Notes: generated from the letters alone by a model not told the origin. A stretch of 18,973 nt of DNA from Desulfurococcales archaeon (GCA_015522345.1 WAML01000203.1:1-18973), one strand, 5' to 3'. Positions 6,025 through 14,638 are shown, counted from the first letter of the stretch. Made by a program: numbers and translations.

Positions 6025-7119
6025 GTGGTAGAGTATATGAGGTTCGCGTTTCTCTGCAGAGAAAAGCCTCCTTCAGTAAATAAGAGAATAGCTATAATAG
6101 GTGCTGGACCAGCGGGTCTAGCTGCAGCAGGTTATCTAGTATGTAAAGGATATGATGTCGATGTATATGATAAAATGCCTTTACCAGGCGGTTTAATGAT
6201 ATTCGCTATTCCTCCATGGAGGATACCTAGGGAGAGAATACTTAATGGTATTAGAGAACTTGAGGAGAAATTCGGCGTTAAATTCATATTAAAGACTAAA
6301 GTATTTGCTGGAAAAGAGAGAAGGGATGAAGGAGACGATTTTGTAGAGAAAACAGTTCCTCTAGAAAAGATTATAGATGACTATGATGCTGTACTAATAA
6401 CCACGGGTACTTGGCAATCAAAAGTCCCTAGAGTACCTGGTATTGAAGCTAAAGGTGTTACAACAGCTCTTGAATACGTTTATGAACATAGAATATATGA
6501 GCTAGGATTCAGAGATAAACCCCCGCATACAGGTAAGAAAGTTATTGTTATAGGCGGAGGATATAGTGCTGTTGATGCAGCTGAACAAGCATTGAGAGAC
6601 GGAGCTGAAACATACCTTGTATATCGTAGAACAGTGAGACAAGCTCCTGCAGGACTCTATGAAATAGAGAGAATAAAGCGTATGGGCGTAAACATAATTG
6701 AGCTTGCATCTCCCTTAGAAGTTATTGTGGAAAACGATATAGTTAAAGGCGTTAAATTCCAGCGTATGCGACTAGGTCCTCCAGATGAAAGTGGACGTCC
6801 AAGACCAATACCTATACCAGGTGCAGAATTTGTTTTAGAAGCCGACATGGTTATATTTGCTACAGGCGAGCGTGCTACACCACCTGTATCCTCAGAAGAC
6901 AAAGAAGCTCTAGAGAAACTAGGGATAGAGCTTACGCGTTGGAATACTATAGTTGTAGACGAGAATATGCGTACTAAGAATCCTAAAGTATTTGCTGGAG
7001 GAGATGTTGTTAATGGACCTTCAAAAATAGGTCCGGCAATCGCTAGTTCTCTAAAAGCAGCCCGTAGCCTAGATAATTGGTTGAGAGCTCGTTCTCTAAA
7101 ACTAGTTCCTACACCATGA
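6025..7119 (+). CDS. GltD/NfnB-like FAD-NAD(P) oxidoreductase, first gene of the hydrogenase operon
   Basis: This 364-residue flavoprotein has the FAD-binding 'GAGPAG' at 26-31, a 'GGLMIFAIPPWRIP' active-site region, the NAD(P)-binding 'GGGYSAVDAA' at 177-186, 'VYRRT' at 199-203 (the basic pair usual for NADPH binding in GltD proteins), and a closing 'GGDVVNGP' FAD motif. It resembles the glutamate synthase small subunit and the NfnB/SudA group, but lacks their N-terminal iron-sulfur domain. That role may be taken by the four-cluster ferredoxin encoded 22 bp downstream. No glutamate synthase large subunit is near. It probably passes electrons between NAD(P)H and the hydrogenase complex; this is inferred from context. 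The start is GTG with AGGTG at 6013-6017; ATG 6037 is the alternative. Confidence 0.88.
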   Translation: MVEYMRFAFLCREKPPSVNKRIAIIGAGPAGLAAAGYLVCKGYDVDVYDKMPLPGGLMIFAIPPWRIPRERILNGIRELEEKFGVKFILKTKVFAGKERRDEGDDFVEKTVPLEKIIDDYDAVLITTGTWQSKVPRVPGIEAKGVTTALEYVYEHRIYELGFRDKPPHTGKKVIVIGGGYSAVDAAEQALRDGAETYLVYRRTVRQAPAGLYEIERIKRMGVNIIELASPLEVIVENDIVKGVKFQRMRLGPPDESGRPRPIPIPGAEFVLEADMVIFATGERATPPVSSEDKEALEKLGIELTRWNTIVVDENMRTKNPKVFAGGDVVNGPSKIGPAIASSLKAARSLDNWLRARSLKLVPTP

Positions 7120-7141
7120 ATATGTATAAAGGTGATTATAT

Positions 7142-7684
7142 ATGAGTTCTCAATTAGCTAGTGAAAAAGAAGTAGTAATGGAGACTATGCCTAAACCTAA
7201 ATACTTGAGAATAATAGATCTAGGAAAGTGTATTGGCTGCGGTACATGTGAAGCTGTATGTGGTTTCATAAACAATACTCCATTTATAAAAGTGTATAGA
7301 ACTAGCATTGGATTAGAAATACCAGTATCTTGTCTACATTGTAGAAAAGCTCCTTGTATAGATGTGTGTCCAACAGGGGCTATGACTAGAGACTTATTTG
7401 GAGCAGTTTATGTAAATTCAAGCAAGTGTATAGGATGTATGGCCTGTCTCTACGCCTGTCCATTCGGTATACCAGAGCTTGATGCAAAAGCTAGAGTAGC
7501 TATAAAGTGTGATCTATGTAGAGACCTTAGAAGAGAAGGTTTAGAGCCTGCTTGTGCAGCAATGTGTCCTACTGGAGCAATAATATATGGTGAAGAAGCG
7601 AGAGTTTTTACAGATGTTAAAAAGAGAACAGCTGAATCATTTGCTAAAGCTCGATTCGAGAGTATGAGCGAGGGGTATTGTTAA
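7142..7684 (+). CDS. Four-cluster [4Fe-4S] ferredoxin subunit (HycB/HyfA/DmsB type)
   Basis: The 180 residues hold sixteen cluster-ligand cysteines in four groups: 30/33/36/40, 64/67/72/76, 96/99/102/106 and 123/126/138/142. The last group has the long C-x11-C spacing typical of electron-transfer subunits of molybdenum enzymes and of HycB/HyfA in formate hydrogenlyase. It has no signal peptide or membrane segment, so it is cytoplasmic. In formate hydrogenlyase such a subunit links a catalytic dehydrogenase to the membrane hydrogenase. Here the upstream partner is the flavoprotein at 6025-7119 and no formate dehydrogenase is in the window, so it likely wires the flavoprotein to the hydrogenase. 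GGTGAT lies 6 nt before the ATG. Confidence 0.92.
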   Translation: MSSQLASEKEVVMETMPKPKYLRIIDLGKCIGCGTCEAVCGFINNTPFIKVYRTSIGLEIPVSCLHCRKAPCIDVCPTGAMTRDLFGAVYVNSSKCIGCMACLYACPFGIPELDAKARVAIKCDLCRDLRREGLEPACAAMCPTGAIIYGEEARVFTDVKKRTAESFAKARFESMSEGYC

Positions 7685-7688
7685 AGCC

Positions 7689-9212
7689 TTGTTCAATATT
7701 TTTACCCAATACAATTTTTCTTTTATAAACTCTATAATAACATATGTTATTGTTTTAACTCTATTCTTTATATCAAATAATGTAGTTAGCCAGAGAATAC
7801 GATTGATACTTAAAGTTATTGCATATCTTCTCTTAGGCTCTCTTATAGTCTTGCTTTATATAAGCTATGTAATTGATTTGTTATCGTTCATATTTTCTCT
7901 ACTCGCGATTATTGTGGCTACACCAATATCGCTATACACTGATTTATACTCTAGATTAGGTGGCTATCCTAGAACATTTTCTCTCGTAATAGATGTATTC
8001 TCTGTATTAATGATTACTGCTTATATGTCACCTAATATATTGTTCCTAGCTATATCATGGACTTTGGCTGAATTACTAGCTTTCTTTATAGTTAGTATAG
8101 GTGAAGAACACTCTATTGAAGGTAGTACTAGAGCTTCTAAGAGATTTTTGTTTGTCTCAGCTCTTACTTTCGAAATTTCTCTGTTTACAATGGTTTATGT
8201 AAGTATATTTGCACTAGTCTCAGTTGTATCAGGGTATGTAGATGTATATCGTGCTCTTATAGATTCTTTTACTAGTCTCGAAAATATTTCACAAAGTGTT
8301 AGTGACTATATAATTCCGTTACTAGTGGTAGGGTTTATAGCTAAAGCAGCTCTCGTACCTCTCCACTTTTGGCTACCCGATGCACACTCTGTAGCACCAG
8401 CTCCTGGATCAGCTTTATTGAGTGGTGTTATGACTTCTATGGGAGTTTATGGAATGTTTAGAGTGTTTATGTTAATAAGAGATTATCCGTTATGGATAAT
8501 ATACTTACTAGTAATTCTCTCTATAGCCTCTATTCTATATGGAGGCTTACAGTCTATTGTCCAAAGAGATGGTAAGAGGTTATTAGCATATAGTACTATC
8601 GCCGGCAATGGGTTTACAATGCTAGTGTTCTCTCTATATTTAATTGATAAATCATCTGATACTTTATCAGCATTAATAACGGCTGTAGCAGCACATATGA
8701 GTTATAAGTCAACATTATTCCTTGAAATAGGTCTTGCTGAATATGCTACTGGATTAAGATTTATACACAGACTTAGAGGTTTAGCTAAAATACTCCCATA
8801 TTCCTCCATAGGAGGCTTACTTGCAGTCTTCTCTATAATGGGTCTTCCTCCAACAGTAGGTTTTATTGCTAAACTAGCATCTATACTGGTAGCTATAAAG
8901 TATATTCCATCATCAATTTCAGTTGCTGTAGTAATTGGTGTAGCACTATTCATTATAGTATCTATACTCATGGCTACAAGGTATATACAAATATACTATG
9001 GCAAACCCATTGTTCTTATTGAGAAAAAACATCTCTTGATCCATAAAATGGAGTATATTGTGTTAGTACTTTCTATGACTAACGTTCTTTACTCACTCAT
9101 AATGCTTATTTCATTACACTCAATAGTATATACTCTATTATATGTAGTAGCTTTGCCTCCTCTATTGATAATTTCGTATGCATTAATAACTATTGGTAGA
9201 AGGGGTGTATAG
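7689..9212 (+). CDS. Antiporter-like ion-pump subunit 1 (NuoL/M/N, HyfB/HyfF, MrpD family)
   Basis: At 507 residues with about 14 hydrophobic helices, this is a Proton_antipo_M-family subunit. The family charge relay is complete: Glu128 in 'TLAELLAFF', Lys219 just before 'PLHFWLPDAHSVAPAPGSA', Lys340 in 'AHMSYKSTLF', and Lys395 in 'GFIAKLA'. These residues carry protons or sodium in complex I and Mrp antiporters. Unlike NuoL, it ends without the long lateral helix, which seems to be supplied by the separate gene at 10732. The start is TTG, 4 bp after the ferredoxin stop, with a somewhat distant GGGGT site. No credible ATG exists nearby. Confidence 0.93.
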   Translation: MFNIFTQYNFSFINSIITYVIVLTLFFISNNVVSQRIRLILKVIAYLLLGSLIVLLYISYVIDLLSFIFSLLAIIVATPISLYTDLYSRLGGYPRTFSLVIDVFSVLMITAYMSPNILFLAISWTLAELLAFFIVSIGEEHSIEGSTRASKRFLFVSALTFEISLFTMVYVSIFALVSVVSGYVDVYRALIDSFTSLENISQSVSDYIIPLLVVGFIAKAALVPLHFWLPDAHSVAPAPGSALLSGVMTSMGVYGMFRVFMLIRDYPLWIIYLLVILSIASILYGGLQSIVQRDGKRLLAYSTIAGNGFTMLVFSLYLIDKSSDTLSALITAVAAHMSYKSTLFLEIGLAEYATGLRFIHRLRGLAKILPYSSIGGLLAVFSIMGLPPTVGFIAKLASILVAIKYIPSSISVAVVIGVALFIIVSILMATRYIQIYYGKPIVLIEKKHLLIHKMEYIVLVLSMTNVLYSLIMLISLHSIVYTLLYVVALPPLLIISYALITIGRRGV

Positions 9213-9217
9213 CAATA

Positions 9218-10735
9218 ATGGATCTAATCCAGTATATGGAGTACATTTACTGGGCGGCCATGTTCTTGCTTATAGTGTATTCTAACTCTATTATAGATAA
9301 GAATCCTAGACGTAGCCGTATAATTAGGAGTGCTGTATACTTATCTCCCTGGATCCCTATATTATTGGGTTTATTCGCTATAGATAGTCTCCAAATAATA
9401 TTTATTATACTATGTAGTATAGCTTGTATAGCAATAAGTCTTTATACAGAAGGGTACTTTAGGATATTGTTTGGTAAAATTTCTTCAATACAAGTAATAG
9501 TTGATTCTACGCTTCTTATACTACTAATATTCTTCACAGTAAATACGTTGATAGAATTAATTGTTTTATGGATTAGTATAGAAGTCTTAGGTTTTCTACT
9601 AATACTCATAGAGAAGGGAATCGGTAATTGGAGTATTGCATCTAAGTACTTAGTACTATGTGCAACTACAGGAGATATTTCTCTCTTTACATGGATAGCC
9701 CTTGTCTCAATACACTTTGGTGTAGAGAAAGGTATATTTATGGGCTTTCAAGAGATCTCAATGTACAATATTATGGCAAACGAACTAATAACCTTCTTAT
9801 TAATCATAGGTTTTACAACTAAGTTAGCTCAAATACCTCTGCATTTCTGGCTCATAGATACGTATGCAGAGTCTCCATCACCTATTACAGCGCTTTTTAG
9901 CGGATTAATGTCTAAAATGGCTGTTTACGGCTTATTAAGGCTATACTATACAGTAAACCTTAATTCTACAATATTCACGCTAATTCTCATAATACAAGGA
10001 GTTGTAACAGCAGTATATGGTTTCTTAATGGCTTCAGCTCAGGTAGATGTAAAGAAAATGTTAGCATATAGTTCTATGGGCCATTATGGAATAATGTCTA
10101 TGACCATAGGGTTAATACCATTGAATCCCAGTATTTTTACAAAGCTTACAATACTCTACGCACTATACCACGGACTTGTTAAATCCCAGTTATTCTTAAA
10201 TACTGCATCTATAGAATTATTAGCGAATACACGAAACATATACCGACTAGGATACCTTGTACAGGTAGCTAGAGACATCTATAATCCAGTGCTCATAGGT
10301 TTTCTCTCATTAATAGGGGCTCCGCCTACTCTAGGATTTTATACAAAGTTTGCTCTAGTAGTTCTAGCATTTAGTTTAATAGGAACAGGATCTCTAGTAT
10401 CACTTCCAATAATAGTAGGAGTAGGTTTTGCCTCAGTGTTTTCAATAGTCTATGCCGTTAAATACATAAGCGTATACACTAGTTCCTACAGGTCTAATCC
10501 TGTAAGACCTGTAATACCTTTAGAAGAAGCCCAAGTTTTTAGTGAGTCATTATTGGCGATAGCCTCTATACTACTTCCTATATTGATGTTATTAATCGGT
10601 ATAGATAAAATAGTAGATAGTATTGTATTACTAGTATATCTAATGGGGTTAGTGATACTAGCTACAACATTTATGTACAATAGAGCTCTTTCACACCGTG
10701 AAACAGAGATCTGGTTTAGTGGTGTTGAAGCATGA
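9218..10735 (+). CDS. Antiporter-like ion-pump subunit 2 (NuoL/M/N family)
   Basis: This 505-residue paralogue of the preceding gene keeps the same ion-path residues: Glu122 ('WISIEVLGF'), Lys202 ('TTKLAQIPLHFWLIDTYAESP'), Lys322 ('HGLVKSQLF') and Lys377 ('GFYTKFA'). It diverges strongly elsewhere, so the duplication is old rather than recent. Two complete pumps in tandem suggest the complex translocates more ions per electron pair than single-pump hydrogenases such as Ech. The ATG is 5 bp after the previous stop, with GGGGTG at 9202-9207. Its last four bases overlap the next start (ATGA). Whether the ion is H+ or Na+ cannot be told from these residues. Confidence 0.93.
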   Translation: MDLIQYMEYIYWAAMFLLIVYSNSIIDKNPRRSRIIRSAVYLSPWIPILLGLFAIDSLQIIFIILCSIACIAISLYTEGYFRILFGKISSIQVIVDSTLLILLIFFTVNTLIELIVLWISIEVLGFLLILIEKGIGNWSIASKYLVLCATTGDISLFTWIALVSIHFGVEKGIFMGFQEISMYNIMANELITFLLIIGFTTKLAQIPLHFWLIDTYAESPSPITALFSGLMSKMAVYGLLRLYYTVNLNSTIFTLILIIQGVVTAVYGFLMASAQVDVKKMLAYSSMGHYGIMSMTIGLIPLNPSIFTKLTILYALYHGLVKSQLFLNTASIELLANTRNIYRLGYLVQVARDIYNPVLIGFLSLIGAPPTLGFYTKFALVVLAFSLIGTGSLVSLPIIVGVGFASVFSIVYAVKYISVYTSSYRSNPVRPVIPLEEAQVFSESLLAIASILLPILMLLIGIDKIVDSIVLLVYLMGLVILATTFMYNRALSHRETEIWFSGVEA

Positions 10736-11031
10736 GCTCAGTAGCTGCTTCAGCTATAAGACATTTAGAGAAAATGGTTGAGAAGATAAAGACAGGTATT
10801 GTAGTCTTTAGTAGAAATCCTCCAAAACTCCTAGAATATATAATGGTTAAAACAGTTATTGTTAGTGATAAAGCTGAAGAAGCCATAGTTGTCATGATAA
10901 AGAAATTCACCAACCTAATGGCTATGTTACAAAGATCGCTTAGTAGATCGATATTACTGGCGTCGTTATGGTTTGGACTACTATTTACTATGGCACTACT
11001 ATTACTTGCAGTAATATACTCCATAGGGTGA
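10732..11031 (+). CDS. Small lateral-helix membrane subunit (detached NuoL-C-terminus-like, MbhI-like role)
   Basis: This 99-residue protein has a long amphipathic helical region (about residues 4-72) and one strong membrane helix at about 75-97. The run 'MIKKFTNLMAMLQRSLSRSILLASLWFGLLFTMALLLL' (split: residues about 56-72 are amphipathic, then the membrane helix) resembles the end of NuoL/HyfB, where a lateral helix runs along the membrane arm and ends in a last transmembrane helix. Both pump subunits upstream lack that extension. I therefore read it as a free-standing brace clamping the two pumps to the NuoH-like anchor, as the small MbhI subunit does in Pyrococcus membrane hydrogenase. This is inferred from architecture. 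The start overlaps the upstream stop by 4 bp, implying coupled translation. Confidence 0.75.
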   Translation: MSSVAASAIRHLEKMVEKIKTGIVVFSRNPPKLLEYIMVKTVIVSDKAEEAIVVMIKKFTNLMAMLQRSLSRSILLASLWFGLLFTMALLLLAVIYSIG

Positions 11032-11034
11032 TTT

Positions 11035-11955
11035 ATGGTGAGCAACTATATTGTATACAGGATATTACTGGCGATAGTATTGACAGTTCTATCTATATTG
11101 TTGCCTCCGCTACTCGATGGTATTGAGAGAAAGATTAGAGCAAGAATACATAGTAGAATAGGGCCTCCAATACTACAGACATGGTTTGACTTAGCTAAAT
11201 TATTTGGAAAAGACTTCGTTATACCTAAGAATATGCCCTATCTACTGCCTCTAATAATCCTATTATTTATACTCCAGGTATTTGTTATAGTAGCATTCTT
11301 TGTATATAGTTTATGGATTGATGTAGTAAATAGTCTATTTATAATCATAGCCTTATTCATGATTGCTCAAGCGATTTTTGTAGCAATACCTTTTGTAACT
11401 ATGAATCCCTTTGCTATAGTAGGTGCATCGAGAGAAATAGTTCTTGCCCTAGTAAATGAGGTGTTCTTTGTAATAGTTATTGGTTTACTATCTTATGCCT
11501 TGAGTGTAACAGAGATTAGTGGATTTGCTGTTACAGCCAATATCTTCAGTAATCACATGCTATCAACAAGTATACTGTTTATACTACTTTTCCTACTAAG
11601 TTATACAGTAAGTTCGAGAATACCCTATGACATAGCTGAAGCAGAGCCCGAGCTTGCATCAGGTATTTTAATTGAATTAAGTGGGCCTCTTCTAGCACTA
11701 TACCTATACTCTCTATACCTTAAGAGGTACTTTGTTAAAATAATTCCAATATTCATATTATTATCAATGATATTAGGGGATTTGCTATATAGTATAGTGT
11801 ATAGTGTCGTAAGTGTTGTCCTAGTTTGGATGATCTATGGAGTTATTGCAGCAATACTTGCAAGATCTAGAGTTGATGTAGCCCCTATAACTCTAACTAA
11901 GGTCTATATTTTGTTTACATTTGCATTTGCTATATTATACATAGTAGGTGTCTAG
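11035..11955 (+). CDS. NuoH/HycD/MbhM-like membrane anchor subunit
   Basis: The 306 residues form about eight hydrophobic helices with the family landmarks. The N-terminal 'LLDGIERKIRARIHSRIGPP' is the 'ER-..a-.Q-R-GP' loop next to the active-site module, followed by 'DLAKLFGKDFVIP'. 'SRIPYDIAEAEPELASG' and 'IELSGPLLALYLY' are the acidic loop that couples redox chemistry to ion movement in complex I. It anchors the hydrogenase module to the membrane and starts the ion pathway. GGTGAT overlaps the previous stop codon and lies just before the ATG at 11035. The following gene starts 3 bp after its stop. Confidence 0.93.
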   Translation: MVSNYIVYRILLAIVLTVLSILLPPLLDGIERKIRARIHSRIGPPILQTWFDLAKLFGKDFVIPKNMPYLLPLIILLFILQVFVIVAFFVYSLWIDVVNSLFIIIALFMIAQAIFVAIPFVTMNPFAIVGASREIVLALVNEVFFVIVIGLLSYALSVTEISGFAVTANIFSNHMLSTSILFILLFLLSYTVSSRIPYDIAEAEPELASGILIELSGPLLALYLYSLYLKRYFVKIIPIFILLSMILGDLLYSIVYSVVSVVLVWMIYGVIAAILARSRVDVAPITLTKVYILFTFAFAILYIVGV

Positions 11956-11957
11956 AC

Positions 11958-13643
11958 ATGAAAATACATGTTGAAAAGAATAAAGTTGAAGAAAGGGTTA
12001 ACGAGTATATTAAAGTAGTTAGATCTATTGATAACAGATCTGAAGTAGTTTTAAAAGACGATACATTATTTATTACTGTATCTAGAGAAAAACTTAGAGA
12101 TCTAGCTAAAGTAATTTATTGGGACATGGATTGTTTTCATAGGACTTGCGTAGGAGTCGATGAAAGGTCTTTAAATGGATATTTTGCTCTCTATCATATA
12201 TTTGGCGATGACAGGTATGGTTTAAATGTAGTTGTAAAAGTCTATGGAGACTCTAAAGAACCTGTTTTCCCAAGTATAGTAGATATCGTTCCTGCAGCTG
12301 ATTGGTGTGAAATGGAGGCAAGAGATCTTCTTGGATTCAAGTTCTTGGGTAGAAAGGAGTATAGGCTTATTCTTCCACCTAGTTGGCCCAATAATGTATA
12401 TCCTCTCCGTAAAGACTACCCATATAATCAACGGCCTAAGATTATAGCAACTAGTGAAAAACTAAGCGGAGGCTCTGAAACAGGTGTTGCAGTACCTATA
12501 GGCCCCTATCATCCTGCTCTCCATGAGCCAGAGTATTTTGAATTATTTGTTGAAGGAGAGAGAGTAGTTGACGTGAGATATAGAGGATTTCATGTACATA
12601 GGGGTATTGAGAAACTAGGAGAAACTAGAATGACTTATCAACAAGTCAATTTCTTAGCCGAAAGAATATGTGGTATATGCGGGTTCGAACATAGTGTATG
12701 CTATTCACAAGCTGTAGAAAAAGCTGCTGGAATACATGTTCCTGAAAGAGCCAAGTTTATTAGAAGTATTGTATTAGAGCTTGAGCGTATCCACAGTCAT
12801 TTACTATGGATAGGTGTAGCATGCCACCTTCTAGGATATGATACAGGCTTCATGCATACTTGGAGAATTAGGGAACATATAATGATCGCCACCGAAATGC
12901 TTACGGGAAGTAGAAAAACCTATGGAATAAACTTGATTGGAGGAGTTAGGAGAGATATTAATGAAGAAAAGAAACAGAGAGTACTAGATATACTAAAGAT
13001 CGTTGAAAGAGAATTTACTGAATTAGTTGAAACAATAACTAGTGTACCACAAATAAAAATGAGGCTAAAGGGTACTGGAGTACTTCCTAAAGAAGATGCA
13101 AGAAAACTATCTGTTGTAGGCCCTGTAGCTAGAGCTTCAGGGATTGATAGAGATATTAGAAGGGACCTACCCTATGCAGCATATAGTTATGCATCATTTA
13201 ATGTACCGGTATATGATGATGGAGATAATTTGTCAAGATTCTTGGTTAGAGTTGATGAAATCTATGAAAGTATATCTATAACTAGACAACTACTCGACCA
13301 AATACCCAAGGGACCTATAATGGCTGAAGAAATAGAGATTCCAGAATATAGAATAGGAGTCTCTGTTGTCGAGGCTCCTCGGGGTGAGGATGTACATTTC
13401 GTAATAACTGGTCATGGTAAACCATATAGGTGGAGGGTAAGAGCACCCACATACAATAATATACCTGCGTTAAAGGTGATGTTAAAGGATGCTCCATTGG
13501 CTGATGCTCCATTAACTATAGCTAGTATTGACCCTTGTTTTTCTTGTACAGATAGAGTAGTTGTAATTGACGTAAATAGTGGTGTGAAAAATAAAATTAA
13601 TTTAAATGTTTATGGGCTTGAGGGGTGTTATTATGGATTTTAA
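11958..13643 (+). CDS. Group 4 [NiFe]-hydrogenase large subunit, fused NuoC-NuoD type (HycE-like)
   Basis: The 561-residue protein joins a NuoC-like domain (about 1-165, ending in 'WCEMEARDLLGFKFLGRKEY' and 'PLRKDYPY') to a NuoD/hydrogenase domain, as in HycE and HyfG. The nickel-iron site is intact: 'RICGICGFEH' gives Cys238 and Cys241, and 'DPCFSCTDR' gives Cys527 and Cys530. It is therefore a true hydrogenase rather than an MbxL- or NuoD-like protein with a lost metal site. A 28-residue tail follows Arg533. By analogy with HycE it would be removed by a maturation protease after nickel insertion. No hyp genes or protease gene are in the window. AGGTG precedes the ATG. The end overlaps the next gene by 11 bp. 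Confidence 0.95.
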   Translation: MKIHVEKNKVEERVNEYIKVVRSIDNRSEVVLKDDTLFITVSREKLRDLAKVIYWDMDCFHRTCVGVDERSLNGYFALYHIFGDDRYGLNVVVKVYGDSKEPVFPSIVDIVPAADWCEMEARDLLGFKFLGRKEYRLILPPSWPNNVYPLRKDYPYNQRPKIIATSEKLSGGSETGVAVPIGPYHPALHEPEYFELFVEGERVVDVRYRGFHVHRGIEKLGETRMTYQQVNFLAERICGICGFEHSVCYSQAVEKAAGIHVPERAKFIRSIVLELERIHSHLLWIGVACHLLGYDTGFMHTWRIREHIMIATEMLTGSRKTYGINLIGGVRRDINEEKKQRVLDILKIVEREFTELVETITSVPQIKMRLKGTGVLPKEDARKLSVVGPVARASGIDRDIRRDLPYAAYSYASFNVPVYDDGDNLSRFLVRVDEIYESISITRQLLDQIPKGPIMAEEIEIPEYRIGVSVVEAPRGEDVHFVITGHGKPYRWRVRAPTYNNIPALKVMLKDAPLADAPLTIASIDPCFSCTDRVVVIDVNSGVKNKINLNVYGLEGCYYGF

Positions 13644-14172
13644 GAGAACTCGTATTAAAAGACTAGGTTTCGTAAAGGCTCTTTCAATAGCTGGTAGAGT
13701 TGGAAGAGTAACTAGAAAATATCCCTTTGAAGAACCGCTCGTTACACCGGATTTCAGAGGGAAGATAGAGATTAGCGAGGACAAATGTATAGGCTGTGGT
13801 GCCTGTGTTAATGCTTGTCCACCGAATGCTCTAGAAAAGATAAGCTATGGCAAAGGATTGTACGCTATTAAGTATTTTATTGGACGGTGTATTTACTGTT
13901 GGAGATGTATTGATGTATGTCCTGTAAATGCTATAACGGGTTCTAGAGAATTCGAGCTTGCAACAAATGACTTAGGAGACTTGTACGAACTCGTAGTCCA
14001 TGATATGGTTAAATGTAGTATTTGTGGAGAGTACTTTATTAGCACTGGTCAGAGAAACTACGTATTAGCTAGAAGTCCTTTAACGGAGAAATATGTTAAT
14101 ATAGACCCTAATTGTAGGAAGGACATGTTCTTACAGAATATATTAAAGAGGTTTGGTGGCGGCCATGACTAG
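13633..14172 (+). CDS. Two-cluster ferredoxin subunit (NuoI/HycF/HyfH-like)
   Basis: Of 179 residues, two classic [4Fe-4S] motifs are visible: Cys52/55/58/62 ('CIGCGACVNACPPN') and Cys86/89/92/96 ('CIYCWRCIDVCPVN'). A further 'CSIC' at 128-131 and Cys161 might bind another metal in the C-terminal domain; this is a guess. It should carry electrons to the cluster of the small subunit. I prefer ATG 13633 because GGGGTGT at 13622-13628 precedes it. An in-frame ATG at 13606 would lengthen the overlap with the large subunit to 38 bp. The end overlaps the small-subunit gene by 8 bp. Confidence 0.92.
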   Translation: MDFKRTRIKRLGFVKALSIAGRVGRVTRKYPFEEPLVTPDFRGKIEISEDKCIGCGACVNACPPNALEKISYGKGLYAIKYFIGRCIYCWRCIDVCPVNAITGSREFELATNDLGDLYELVVHDMVKCSICGEYFISTGQRNYVLARSPLTEKYVNIDPNCRKDMFLQNILKRFGGGHD

Positions 14173-14638
14173 GTTCTTGAAGAAAAGTATATGGGTATTC
14201 CATCTCAACACAGGTAGTTGTAATGGATGCGATATAGAAGTACTTGACGTACTCACACCGTACTTTGACGCCGAACGTTTTGGAGTAAAACGTGTTGCTT
14301 CACCAAGACATGCTGACGCCATATTGTTGACCGGGCCTATAACATTAGAGTCTTTGCCTAAGGTAATAAATGCTATAAAAGCAGTTCCTAGACCGAGGAT
14401 AATTATAGCTCTTGGTTCTTGTGCTGTAGGAGGCGGTATATGGCATGACACGTACTCTACTATAGGAGGCTATAAAGAATTAACGAAAATACTTGAGAGA
14501 AACGGTATAGAAGTAGACGCTGTATACTATGTCCCTGGATGTCCTGTAAGACCTGAGTCAATAATCTATGCTATCGGACTGATAAAGGGTCTTGTTAAAA
14601 AGAAAGTGAAAGCTAAGGTGAAAAAAGCTGTTACATAA
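14165..14638 (+). CDS. Hydrogenase small subunit (NuoB/HycG/EchC-like), proximal [4Fe-4S] cluster
   Basis: The 157-residue protein has the ligands of the proximal cluster: Cys19 and Cys22 in 'NTGSCNGCDIE', Cys86 in 'ALGSCAVGGG', and Cys126 in 'VPGCPVRPE'. It lacks a twin-arginine signal and the extra C-terminal clusters of uptake hydrogenases, as expected for group 4 enzymes. It delivers electrons to the Ni-Fe site of the large subunit. ATG 14165 is supported by GGTGG at 14155-14159 and overlaps the previous gene by 8 bp; an earlier TTG at 14153 is less likely. The C-terminus is a lysine-rich tail encoded by A-rich DNA, and the next ORF begins inside it in another frame. Confidence 0.93.
   Translation: MTRFLKKSIWVFHLNTGSCNGCDIEVLDVLTPYFDAERFGVKRVASPRHADAILLTGPITLESLPKVINAIKAVPRPRIIIALGSCAVGGGIWHDTYSTIGGYKELTKILERNGIEVDAVYYVPGCPVRPESIIYAIGLIKGLVKKKVKAKVKKAVT

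Noticed and set aside
6025..7119. Glutamate synthase small subunit
   Set aside because: No N-terminal Fe-S domain and no glutamate synthase large subunit nearby. The gene is embedded in the hydrogenase operon.
13606..13632. Upstream ATG for the HycF-like ferredoxin
   Set aside because: Would lengthen the overlap with the large subunit. The GGGGTGT site points to ATG 13633.
11958..13643. Assignment of the operon to an Mbx-type sulfur-reducing complex or to NADH dehydrogenase
   Set aside because: Both CxxC pairs that bind Ni-Fe are present, including the C-terminal DPCxSCxxR, which those relatives lack in whole or part.
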